Below the pieces are notes generated by a model. That model saw nothing but the letters and a program-made list of their open reading frames with translations, made no database searches and had not been told where the DNA came from. Below are positions 49,074-54,593 of a stretch of DNA of 54,593 nucleotides, in pieces; position 1 is the stretch's first letter; every line of letters starts with the position of its first letter. A program made the translations under genes and the position numbers. The stretch comes from Candidatus Moraniibacteriota bacterium (GTDB lineage: Bacteria > Patescibacteriota > Minisyncoccia > Moranbacterales > UBA11712), in the NCBI GenBank assembly GCA_030679895.1, contig JAUXSN010000007.1, forward strand, positions 1 through 54,593, in the 5' to 3' direction.

Positions 49074-49658
49074 ATGGCGCTCACTTTCAAAAATTCGACC
49101 AAAAGAGTTCAGACCACGGGAACTGTGACACCGGACAATCTGAACCTGATAAATATTTTGATATGTCCAAAATGCGGCGAGCCGGTACTCGGAGACGCGC
49201 CCGGGCACAAATGCGGGGAATTCAAACGGATGCTCGACAAACTCAGGGCGTTCGACATGCACAACCATCCGGGAGTTTACGATGACATGTACCGAAGGCT
49301 TCTCGATACTTATGAAGACGCCAAGAAATTCTGGCGCGAAAAAGGGCCGGGGAGGCAGATCGAGGAAATAACGCTGCAGTTGAGAAGCCGTGACGCGGAA
49401 GACGCGAGGAAAAGAATGGAAGATGATCCGGGGGACAAGGATGACAAAAAGGACGAAGAGGACCCTCTGAATAAAAGCGGGGAAGAACCCGAAGCTTTCC
49501 AGCGTATGGAAGGACAGGTAAGGTTTACCAAGGACGCTCCCGAAGAGCTCAAGCAGGTCCAGGCAACGGTTGACAAACTGAGAGGGATTTTGGATCGACA
49601 GAAAGCAAGGGACGTAGCAGCAGATGTCATTGAAAAGCTTAAAGGCGGGATAAAATAG
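49074..49658 (+). CDS. zinc-ribbon protein of unknown function
   Basis: 194 residues, very hydrophilic. An N-terminal metal site is formed by C31-x2-C34 (ICPKCGEP) and H45-x-C47 (GHKCGEF). The rest is rich in Asp, Glu, Lys and Arg, predicted helical, with an acidic stretch (EDDPGDKDDKKDEEDP) in the middle and a helical C-terminus (EELKQVQATVDKLRGILDRQ). No signal peptide or membrane helix, and no family recognised. The gene is more GC-rich than the restriction island that follows, so it seems to belong to the chromosome backbone. A TACGTATTT word lies just upstream (49044-49052). Confidence 0.65.
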   Translation: MALTFKNSTKRVQTTGTVTPDNLNLINILICPKCGEPVLGDAPGHKCGEFKRMLDKLRAFDMHNHPGVYDDMYRRLLDTYEDAKKFWREKGPGRQIEEITLQLRSRDAEDARKRMEDDPGDKDDKKDEEDPLNKSGEEPEAFQRMEGQVRFTKDAPEELKQVQATVDKLRGILDRQKARDVAADVIEKLKGGIK

Positions 49659-49732
49659 GAGAAAAAAACAGAAAGTGGTTGTGAAAAGAATCGAAGGCGG
49701 TCTCGAAATCCGCGACTATCGGAGTAAATAAG

Positions 49733-49788
49733 TTGTCCACAGGGGAGAAGCTTGCCCACATAGTGATATAGTGATAATATATCACTAT
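49733..49788 (+). promoter_or_regulatory. operator-like repeat and DnaA-box-like word before the restriction island
   Basis: Three half-sites of ATAGTGATA: two in direct order (49760-49768 and 49768-49776, sharing one base) and one inverted (TATCACTAT, 49780-49788), the last two forming a 9-bp-arm inverted repeat with a 3-nt gap. A possible -35 TTGCCC lies at 49752-49757 and a -10-like GATAAT at 49773-49778 inside the repeat. TTGTCCACA at 49733-49741 differs from the DnaA box by one base. The layout suggests a repressor site over the methylase promoter. Confidence 0.5.
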
Positions 49789-49809
49789 AAGCAAATTAAA
49801 ATAAAAAAG

Positions 49810-50784
49810 ATGCCAGAAAATAAAGAATTACTAAAAAGTATTGCTACGGAATTTAATGTTCACCCAATTCATTTGAGAATGTTTATGGCTAATTTTAAAT
49901 GCGAACTCGAAAACATAAAATCCGTCTTCGAGAAAAGCAATATTGTCAGTCCGAAACCATTTGTAAAATGGGTTGGCGGAAAAAGACAATTAGCAAAACA
50001 ATTTCGTGATCTCGATCTTTATCCGCCGGATGAATTCAATCCCGAGACAGCGACCTATTTTGAGCCATTCGTCGGAGGAGGAGCAATGTTTTTCGATCTG
50101 TTGCCTCAAGAAGCTGTTTTGTCTGACATGAACCAAGAGTTGGTGATTGCATATAGTGTCATCAAAAAAAATGTTGACGCTTTAATAAAAAAACTCAGAG
50201 AGCATCAGAAAAAAAACAGTAAAGAATATTACCTGAAAATTCGGGCGCAAGAAACGAACAAACTTTCTCCATTGTCCGTGGCTGCGCGCTTCATATATCT
50301 CAATCGCACGGGATTCAATGGACTATATCGGGTGAACCGAAAAGGAATATTCAATGTTCCTTATGGGGACAACAAAAATCCATTGATTTGCGATGAAAAG
50401 AATTTGAGAAAGGTAAATGCCGCTTTGAAAAGTACAAAAATATTTCGGCAGGATTATAAAAAAGTTTTAAACAGTGCAAGAAAAGGCGATTTTATCTATT
50501 TTGATCCGCCCTATTATCCAGTTAGCAAAACTGCTGCCTTTACAAGCTACACAAAGGAGGCCTTTCTGGAAAAAGAGCAAACGGAACTTCGAGATGTTTT
50601 TATGAAGCTTCACAAACAAGGCTGTTTTGTGATGCTTTCCAACTCCGACACGCCATTCATCAACAAGCTATATTCTAATTTAGATAAAAAAATCACAACT
50701 AACAAAGTCTTCGCTGGGCGATCGATTAACTCGAAAGGAAGCGGGAGAGGGAAGATTAGTGAGATTGTGGTAATTAACTATTAG
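49810..50784 (+). CDS. DNA adenine N6-methyltransferase, Dam/M.DpnII type (GATC candidate)
   Basis: 324 residues from ATG 49810. After an N-terminal extension of about 45 residues, the D12-class MTase domain starts with PFVKWVGGKRQLAKQ (SAM-binding FxGxK-like motif), then YFEPFVGGGAMFFDL (motif I), the target-recognition part RFIYLNRTGFNGLYRVNRKG, and motif IV DFIYFDPPYYP with D232-P-P-Y235, then LSNSDTPFINKLY. This is the alpha-class Dam/M1.DpnII layout; the matching nuclease lies two genes on and resembles R.DpnII, so GATC is the expected site. It would protect host DNA from that nuclease. AT-rich relative to its left neighbours. The N-terminal extension is unusual and might bind the repeat upstream. 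Confidence 0.92.
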   Translation: MPENKELLKSIATEFNVHPIHLRMFMANFKCELENIKSVFEKSNIVSPKPFVKWVGGKRQLAKQFRDLDLYPPDEFNPETATYFEPFVGGGAMFFDLLPQEAVLSDMNQELVIAYSVIKKNVDALIKKLREHQKKNSKEYYLKIRAQETNKLSPLSVAARFIYLNRTGFNGLYRVNRKGIFNVPYGDNKNPLICDEKNLRKVNAALKSTKIFRQDYKKVLNSARKGDFIYFDPPYYPVSKTAAFTSYTKEAFLEKEQTELRDVFMKLHKQGCFVMLSNSDTPFINKLYSNLDKKITTNKVFAGRSINSKGSGRGKISEIVVINY

Positions 50785-50788
50785 TGAA

Positions 50789-51388
50789 ATGAAAATAATT
50801 TTTGATACACTTTTTATTTATTTGGATAGTTTAAAATGGCCAATTACGCTTGGTGTATTTGGATATTATTTTAGAATTGAGTTGAAGCAGATTTTTAAAA
50901 ATGGATTTTTCCTAAAACATGGCAATACCGAACTTAATTTCCCTCAAGTCAATCAAAGCCCGGCGGAAGAAAAAAACAACGAGGAAATCGAAAAAACAAC
51001 CGAAAGTAAAACTCAAGAAGAAATCCAAAATCTTTTGGATGACAATAAAGATAAAGACAATCAAATCTTTAAATTTAAGCTTGAAAAGCATTTTGAGTAT
51101 ACTTATCGCATTATATTTAAATCACAAATTAATTTATTGTTAAAAATGCAAGCCATTACTGATGGCTTCCCCCCACTTCAAATAGGATCGTATTTCCAAG
51201 ACATTCAAAAATCATTTCCCATTTTAAAAAACTCATCAGTGGATCAGTATTTAAAGTTTGTGCTTGACCAAAATTTGATTGATAGAGATAGTACTACTGG
51301 AAAAATTAAATTAACTCCCATAGGTAATTTATTTTTGCAATACATTATATTGAATCAATATAATTTTGAATCTGAAAAAATTATATAA
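50789..51388 (+). CDS. membrane-anchored unknown protein between methylase and nuclease
   Basis: 199 residues. A hydrophobic N-terminal segment (about 6-27, TLFIYLDSLKWPITLGVFG) could anchor it; an acidic, Asn/Glu/Lys-rich linker follows (about 50-95); the C-terminal 100 residues form a compact helical domain ending in VDQYLKFVLDQNLIDRD and KIKLTPIGNLFLQYIILN, which looks like a winged-helix end. It starts 4 nt after the methylase and is followed by the nuclease. In canonical DpnII loci this place is held by a second methylase. No family recognised. The winged-helix guess is weak. Confidence 0.7.
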   Translation: MKIIFDTLFIYLDSLKWPITLGVFGYYFRIELKQIFKNGFFLKHGNTELNFPQVNQSPAEEKNNEEIEKTTESKTQEEIQNLLDDNKDKDNQIFKFKLEKHFEYTYRIIFKSQINLLLKMQAITDGFPPLQIGSYFQDIQKSFPILKNSSVDQYLKFVLDQNLIDRDSTTGKIKLTPIGNLFLQYIILNQYNFESEKII

Positions 51389-51417
51389 GCTAATTTTGAT
51401 TTCGCTTATTGAACAAT

Positions 51418-52284
51418 ATGGAAAAAAATTTTGAGAATCTAGTTATCACGTTAAAAAATTCTCTCAAAACCTGGGATTATTTTGTTAATTGGGAAAAGAT
51501 TTTTTCCAATAGCTCAGAATTAGAAATTATTCTCAATAAGCTTAATTACCTCCTAGGAAAAGAAGATTTGAAGGCAGAATTCAAAAAACTATTTGAAACT
51601 AATCCTGACATCGTGAAAGCCTTCCCTGTTTTGCTAGCCGTTCGTGAAAAACAACTTGAAATATTTTCGATCGATGACGGAAGTTCTGAATTTTTTAATT
51701 TTGGCGCAAGCCGAAAAGAAGACGATGGCTTTGAAAAATATTATTCATTTCTTGAAAAATCTAATTTGATAAATCTTTTCAAAAAGGATGGCATCAAAAA
51801 TTTGGTCGATTATGTAATTGGAGTTGAAGTCGGATTAGATAGTAATGGAAGAAAAAACAGGGGAGGTTCTCTCATGGAAAAAATAGTTGAATCGCACATA
51901 AAAAATTTATGCGATTTAAATGGTTTTGAATTTATAGCGCAAGCCAGAGCAACAGACATCCGCAAGAAATGGGGTGTCGAAGTTCAAGTGGATAAATCAG
52001 AAAGAAGTTTTGATTTCGCCGTTTATAATCAGGGTAATGAACAAATAAAATTATTCGAAGTGAATTTCTATAATGGTGGCGGATCAAAATTGAAGGCTGT
52101 TTGTGGAGAATTTAAGAGTTTATACGATGAACTCAAAAGACAAAATATTGATTTCGTTTGGATTACGGATGGGTTGGGTTGGCACACGGCTAAGCGACCA
52201 TTAGAGGAAACATACAATCATAACGAATACGTTTTCAATCTTCATATGATTGAGCAAGGGGTTCTTGGAGAATTAAATTGGTAA
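51418..52284 (+). CDS. type II restriction endonuclease, DpnII/MboI family (GATC)
   Basis: 288 residues from ATG 51418, the normal length for R.DpnII. The family's C-terminal hallmark is clear: RSFDFAVY...IKLFEVNFYNGGGSKLKA (written here as short pieces), GEFKSLYDEL, FVWITDGLGWHTAKRPLEET and NLHMIEQGVLG. The acidic residues in FDFAVY and FEVNFY are likely metal ligands of the nuclease core. It should cut unmethylated GATC. Pairing with the Dam-like methylase upstream supports this. GATC is not rare in the window, so protection depends on methylation. AT-rich codon use suggests acquisition. Confidence 0.92.
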   Translation: MEKNFENLVITLKNSLKTWDYFVNWEKIFSNSSELEIILNKLNYLLGKEDLKAEFKKLFETNPDIVKAFPVLLAVREKQLEIFSIDDGSSEFFNFGASRKEDDGFEKYYSFLEKSNLINLFKKDGIKNLVDYVIGVEVGLDSNGRKNRGGSLMEKIVESHIKNLCDLNGFEFIAQARATDIRKKWGVEVQVDKSERSFDFAVYNQGNEQIKLFEVNFYNGGGSKLKAVCGEFKSLYDELKRQNIDFVWITDGLGWHTAKRPLEETYNHNEYVFNLHMIEQGVLGELNW

Positions 52285-52338
52285 CAAATAAGCGATAATT
52301 AAAATATTCAGTCAGCACGGACTTCAATTTTTTCTATT

Positions 52339-52950
52339 ATGACTCAATATCCAACAGTAAAGCTAAATGTAAATTTAAGGGATGACGAGGCACTCGACGA
52401 TATAGTTGAAAAGCATGAAAGAAATAGAAATATACTTAGGGAGCGCGCTCTTAAGGAGTTTTTAATGGAGAGGCCTGGCACGGGAACAAAAGAGCTGGCA
52501 GCGAACTATAGATATGACGTCGAGACTTTAGCTAACGGGGACTGTGTTTTTGTAACCAGGCCAGTTGCACTTAATAAAGGCTTTGATTTTATTATCCATG
52601 TAACTAATCACGTTTTTTCCAATAATAGAGACTATCCTAGGCATGACGATATATTTAACGATATTAGAAATAAAATTGAATTTGTTGAAGACAAGTTGAA
52701 AGATAATCTAAGAAAGGATTTATACACTATCTTTGAAAAGGTGTATTTTTGTGTGAATACCGATTTAATTTTAGAAAATTTTAAATTATCAGATGAATCT
52801 TTCAATAAACTTCCTGGCTTCAGTTTAGAAATGCTAATAAAGGTTATTAAATGGTTTTTTATTGAACAAGACATTAGATATTGGAATTGGTCTGGAAGAA
52901 AGAAATTCTGGGATTCTTTGGTTGAAATAGTCGGAAAGCCGACGAAATAA
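52339..52950 (+). CDS. unknown protein in the restriction island
   Basis: 203 residues, soluble, no membrane helix. Visible segments: the charged start LNVNLRDDEALDDIVEKHER, a middle part with TRPVALNKGFDFIIHVTNHV, and an aromatic-rich end FIEQDIRYWNWSGRKKFWDS. It lies 55 nt after the nuclease and 12 nt before a DNA methylase, and probably pairs with that methylase or with the unknown gene at 53767. No catalytic motif could be identified, and no family recognised with certainty. Confidence 0.65.
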   Translation: MTQYPTVKLNVNLRDDEALDDIVEKHERNRNILRERALKEFLMERPGTGTKELAANYRYDVETLANGDCVFVTRPVALNKGFDFIIHVTNHVFSNNRDYPRHDDIFNDIRNKIEFVEDKLKDNLRKDLYTIFEKVYFCVNTDLILENFKLSDESFNKLPGFSLEMLIKVIKWFFIEQDIRYWNWSGRKKFWDSLVEIVGKPTK

Positions 52951-52962
52951 GAATAAAAAAAA

Positions 52963-53712
52963 ATGAAGAAAGAACTGAAGCTTCATCCTGAAATTTTTGA
53001 TTTGGAATGCACTACTGTTTGGTCATTTCCGCGGCGGGGGAATTGGGCGACGCACAAGTCTGACTGGCGGGGGAATTGGGCGCCGGAGGTGGTGCGTAAT
53101 TTGATTTTGCGCTATTCCAAAGAAAGCGACCATTTGCTTGACTGCATGATTGGTGGGGGAACAACCGCCATTGAAGCCAAAATTTTAAATCGCCATATCA
53201 CTTGTGTTGATGTCAATGACGAAGCCTTAAAACGAACAGCAAAGGCGTTGGAATTTGAAGTAAAGAATAATTCCCGGCAACGAATTAAAAAATGCGACGC
53301 GCGCGACATGGATTTTATAAAAAATGAGGAAATAGATTTTATTCTCACTCATCCGCCTTATGCGGATATTATAAAATATAGCGATGGAAAATTAGCTGAT
53401 GATTTGTCGAATATTCATGATTTGGATAGTTTCGTGGGAGAAATGGAAAAAGTGGCCAAGGAATTATATAGGGTGCTGAGGAAAGGAAAATGTTGTGCAG
53501 TCCTCATCGGCGATACTCGACGCAATAAAATGTATCAGCCCTTAGCATTCAAAGTAATGGACAAATTTTTGAAACAAGGATTTTTACTAAAGGAAGATAT
53601 AATTAAAAGACAACATAATTGCACCGCCACTGGCTTTTGGGTAAACAAATCAAAAGAAAGTAATTTTCTTTTGATTATGCATGAGCACTTGTTTGTTTTT
53701 CAAAAAGTTTAG
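52963..53712 (+). CDS. site-specific DNA methyltransferase (N6-A or N4-C)
   Basis: 249 residues. The opening WSFPRRGNWATHKSDWRGNW is a repeat-like DNA-contact segment known from this methylase group. The SAM motif I is LLDCMIGGGTTAIEAKILN, motif II VDVNDEALKRTAK, and motif IV FILTHPPYADIIKYS, where the first residue of the (D/N/S)PPY motif is His. The order (SAM motif before PPY) differs from the beta-class DpnA enzyme, so it is not a diverged second DpnII methylase. The end HEHLFVFQK is typical. Target site unknown. It could be an orphan or the modification half of a second system with the unknown neighbours. Confidence 0.86.
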   Translation: MKKELKLHPEIFDLECTTVWSFPRRGNWATHKSDWRGNWAPEVVRNLILRYSKESDHLLDCMIGGGTTAIEAKILNRHITCVDVNDEALKRTAKALEFEVKNNSRQRIKKCDARDMDFIKNEEIDFILTHPPYADIIKYSDGKLADDLSNIHDLDSFVGEMEKVAKELYRVLRKGKCCAVLIGDTRRNKMYQPLAFKVMDKFLKQGFLLKEDIIKRQHNCTATGFWVNKSKESNFLLIMHEHLFVFQKV

Positions 53713-53725
53713 CTTCAGAAACGAG

Positions 53726-53746
53726 ATACGTATTTCCAGCGGGGGG
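53726..53746 (+). repeat. direct repeat before the unknown gene at 53767, copy 1
   Basis: ATACGTATTTCCAGCGGGGG (with a further G) lies 20 nt before ATG 53767. The G-run may act as ribosome site. Copy 2, with one mismatch, is at 54407-54426 before the next gene. Related to the tandem palindrome at 54393. Confidence 0.8.
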
Positions 53747-53766
53747 TAATAATTTTAAATAATAAA

Positions 53767-54360
53767 ATGGGTCGAGAGGCAATTATTGAAAAATTAGACA
53801 AAGAATTGAGGAACGATATAAAAAACGAGTGTCGGGTTGTTTATATTTTATCTAGAGTCAGAAAAATTTTAGATTACGAAAAAGCTGACAATAAAATTTT
53901 GCGTTTTTATTGCAATTGGGTTTTGCATATTAACTTGGAGCATAAAAATACAACACTATTTATATCAAAAATGTTTGATTCGTGTATTGATTTTTCGAAA
54001 AGTGAGAAAGATATTGCTCGCGAAATGAAATCTTGTCAGTCTGATTTTTTTAAACTTAACGATCTTAAAGATGATTTAAGAAAATTTTTTGAAAATCATG
54101 ATTTACCACTTTTTTTAGTAAATAAAAATAGATACTGGATTAATTTTATAAAGTTACTTCTAGAAATAATCGAGGAATGTCCAGTTATCTGCATCGGGAG
54201 TTCAGAGAAAATAAGAAGTTTAGAATTGGTAAAAAATGATAAGGGAACATATTGTTACAAATTCAGCCTTACTAATTCAAAGAATAAGCCAGTAATCAAA
54301 TTAAAGTTTAAATCTAACCTTTCCCAACATCCAATATCAGGAAAACAGCCTGGGATTTAA
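53767..54360 (+). CDS. unknown protein bracketed by direct repeats
   Basis: 197 residues, soluble, strongly helical and rich in Lys, Asp, Asn and Leu. Segments such as RFYCNWVLHINLEHKNTTLF and SDFFKLNDLKDDLRKFFENH are distinctive, but no family was recognised. The last residues, from NLSQHPISGKQPGI, are encoded by the dispersed palindrome at 54315, the same element that ends the PfkB gene. Its 5' leader repeat recurs after the gene, so the gene with its repeat looks like a self-contained cassette. It may be partner to the methylase upstream. Confidence 0.65.
   Translation: MGREAIIEKLDKELRNDIKNECRVVYILSRVRKILDYEKADNKILRFYCNWVLHINLEHKNTTLFISKMFDSCIDFSKSEKDIAREMKSCQSDFFKLNDLKDDLRKFFENHDLPLFLVNKNRYWINFIKLLLEIIEECPVICIGSSEKIRSLELVKNDKGTYCYKFSLTNSKNKPVIKLKFKSNLSQHPISGKQPGI
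54315..54346. repeat. dispersed palindromic element at the end of the unknown gene
   Basis: TAACCTTTCCCAACATCCAA followed by TATCAGGAAAAC is the partner of 31591-31622. Its centre CCAACATCCAAT also resembles the glyA and murJ elements (CCAACATTCAAT). It encodes NLSQHPISGK and is followed by GGGATTTA, the lead word of the murJ element. Confidence 0.78.
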
Positions 54361-54392
54361 GCTTTTCTAAAGTTTAACTTAAGGAATAAGAG

Positions 54393-54426
54393 AAATACGT
54401 ATTTAAATACGTATTTCCGGCGGGGG
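54393..54426 (+). repeat. tandem palindrome and direct repeat copy 2
   Basis: The self-complementary 12-mer AAATACGTATTT occurs twice in tandem (54393-54404, 54405-54416). The second unit runs into CCGGCGGGGG, making ATACGTATTTCCGGCGGGGG (54407-54426), a one-mismatch copy of 53726-53745. It lies 17 nt before the ATG at 54444. Confidence 0.85.
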
Positions 54427-54443
54427 AATGGTAAATACAAGTT

Positions 54444-54593
54444 ATGGATCTGAAATCAACTTATAACAAAATTGCCAAAGATTGGACAGGAGATCATTTC
54501 AAAGACACTTGGTGGATTGATGGAACTGATAAATTTCTTTCGCTTTTGAAGCCGAAGGCATCAATTTTGGATGTTGGTTGCGGAAGCGGCTAT
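54444..54593 (+). CDS. class I SAM-dependent methyltransferase, partial (cut by window end)
   Basis: The first 50 residues of a gene that runs off the window. ATG 54444 follows the G-rich direct repeat. After a start with YNKIAKDWTGDHFKDTWW comes SILDVGCGSGY, the glycine-rich motif I of class I methyltransferases (Methyltransf_11/25 type). The opening is typical of small-molecule or tRNA/lipid methylases, not of DNA methylases. Function cannot be set without the missing part. Confidence 0.8.
   Translation, partial: MDLKSTYNKIAKDWTGDHFKDTWWIDGTDKFLSLLKPKASILDVGCGSGY

Noticed and set aside
49733-49741. TTGTCCACA as a replication origin signal
   Set aside because: A single near-DnaA-box next to no dnaA, dnaN or AT-rich unwinding element; insufficient for an origin.
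49810-54593. Avoidance of GATC as a sign of long residence of the restriction system
   Set aside because: GATC is common throughout the window, including in the island itself, so no avoidance is visible.

Overview
The window reads like a chromosome segment of a Candidate Phyla Radiation bacterium (Patescibacteria, probably the Parcubacteria side; the exact lineage cannot be fixed from this stretch). Reasons: enzymes trimmed relative to the usual bacterial forms (PheRS beta without its tRNA-binding domain, ProRS without its editing insert), an archaeal-type ValRS, an ADP-forming acyl-CoA synthetase next to lower glycolysis, a DUF4012 envelope protein, and dense packing. TGA is used as a stop (for example the YbaK-like gene, mraY and the DUF4012 gene), so the standard bacterial code applies. 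No tRNA, transposase or CRISPR array was found; the one structured RNA gene is RNase P RNA.

Layout. 1-352: gene-free, hairpin-rich, ending in a terminator and a promoter. 0.35-12.3 kb: a membrane-anchored Clp ATPase, then a translation block (pheS, pheT, valS, ispH, proS, and aspS on the minus strand). 12.4-14.3 kb: glyA and a small SerK/ParB-like protein separated by an attenuator-like leader. 14.3-17.9 kb: an AT-rich accessory patch with a cysteine-rich micro-ORF, a broken GNAT remnant, an EamA transporter, a DUF2156 protein, a cysteine-rich membrane protein and the sensor half of a histidine kinase whose kinase half looks native. 19-22.5 kb: nucleotide-sugar dehydrogenase, double-receiver protein, MFS transporter. 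22.6-26.6 kb: YbaK-like deacylase, scpA, scpB, D,D-carboxypeptidase, mraY. 26.7-33.7 kb: pgk, eno, gpmI, PfkB kinase and ADP-forming acyl-CoA synthetase, an ATP-yielding lower-glycolysis and fermentation cluster. 33.7-36.5 kb: degenerate receiver with zinc ribbon, recJ, rnhA. 36.5-37 kb: rnpB. 37-47.4 kb: a surface-polysaccharide operon (initiating sugar transferase, DedA, three GT4 glycosyltransferases, Wzz-like protein, DUF4012, murJ). 47.4-49.7 kb: exported HEAGH metalloprotease candidate, TspO, zinc-ribbon protein. 49.7-54.6 kb: an AT-rich restriction-modification island (DpnII-like GATC methylase and nuclease with a membrane-anchored protein between them, a second DNA methylase, two unknown proteins, and a methyltransferase cut by the window edge).

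Themes that cut across genes. (1) Promoters are readable as TTGNNN-17-TANNNT or as extended -10 TGNTATNAT; the rnpB promoter calibrates the start at 7 nt after the -10 box, and the same spacing puts the start of pheS, aspS, the acyl-CoA synthetase and the first glycosyltransferase on the A of their ATG, implying leaderless mRNAs. (2) Small palindromes are scattered through the segment: some end genes and supply their last codons, two sit inside pheT in different reading frames, two hide the ribosome-binding site of the next gene. (3) Editing of mischarged tRNA-Pro seems split between a trimmed ProRS and a separate YbaK-like protein.
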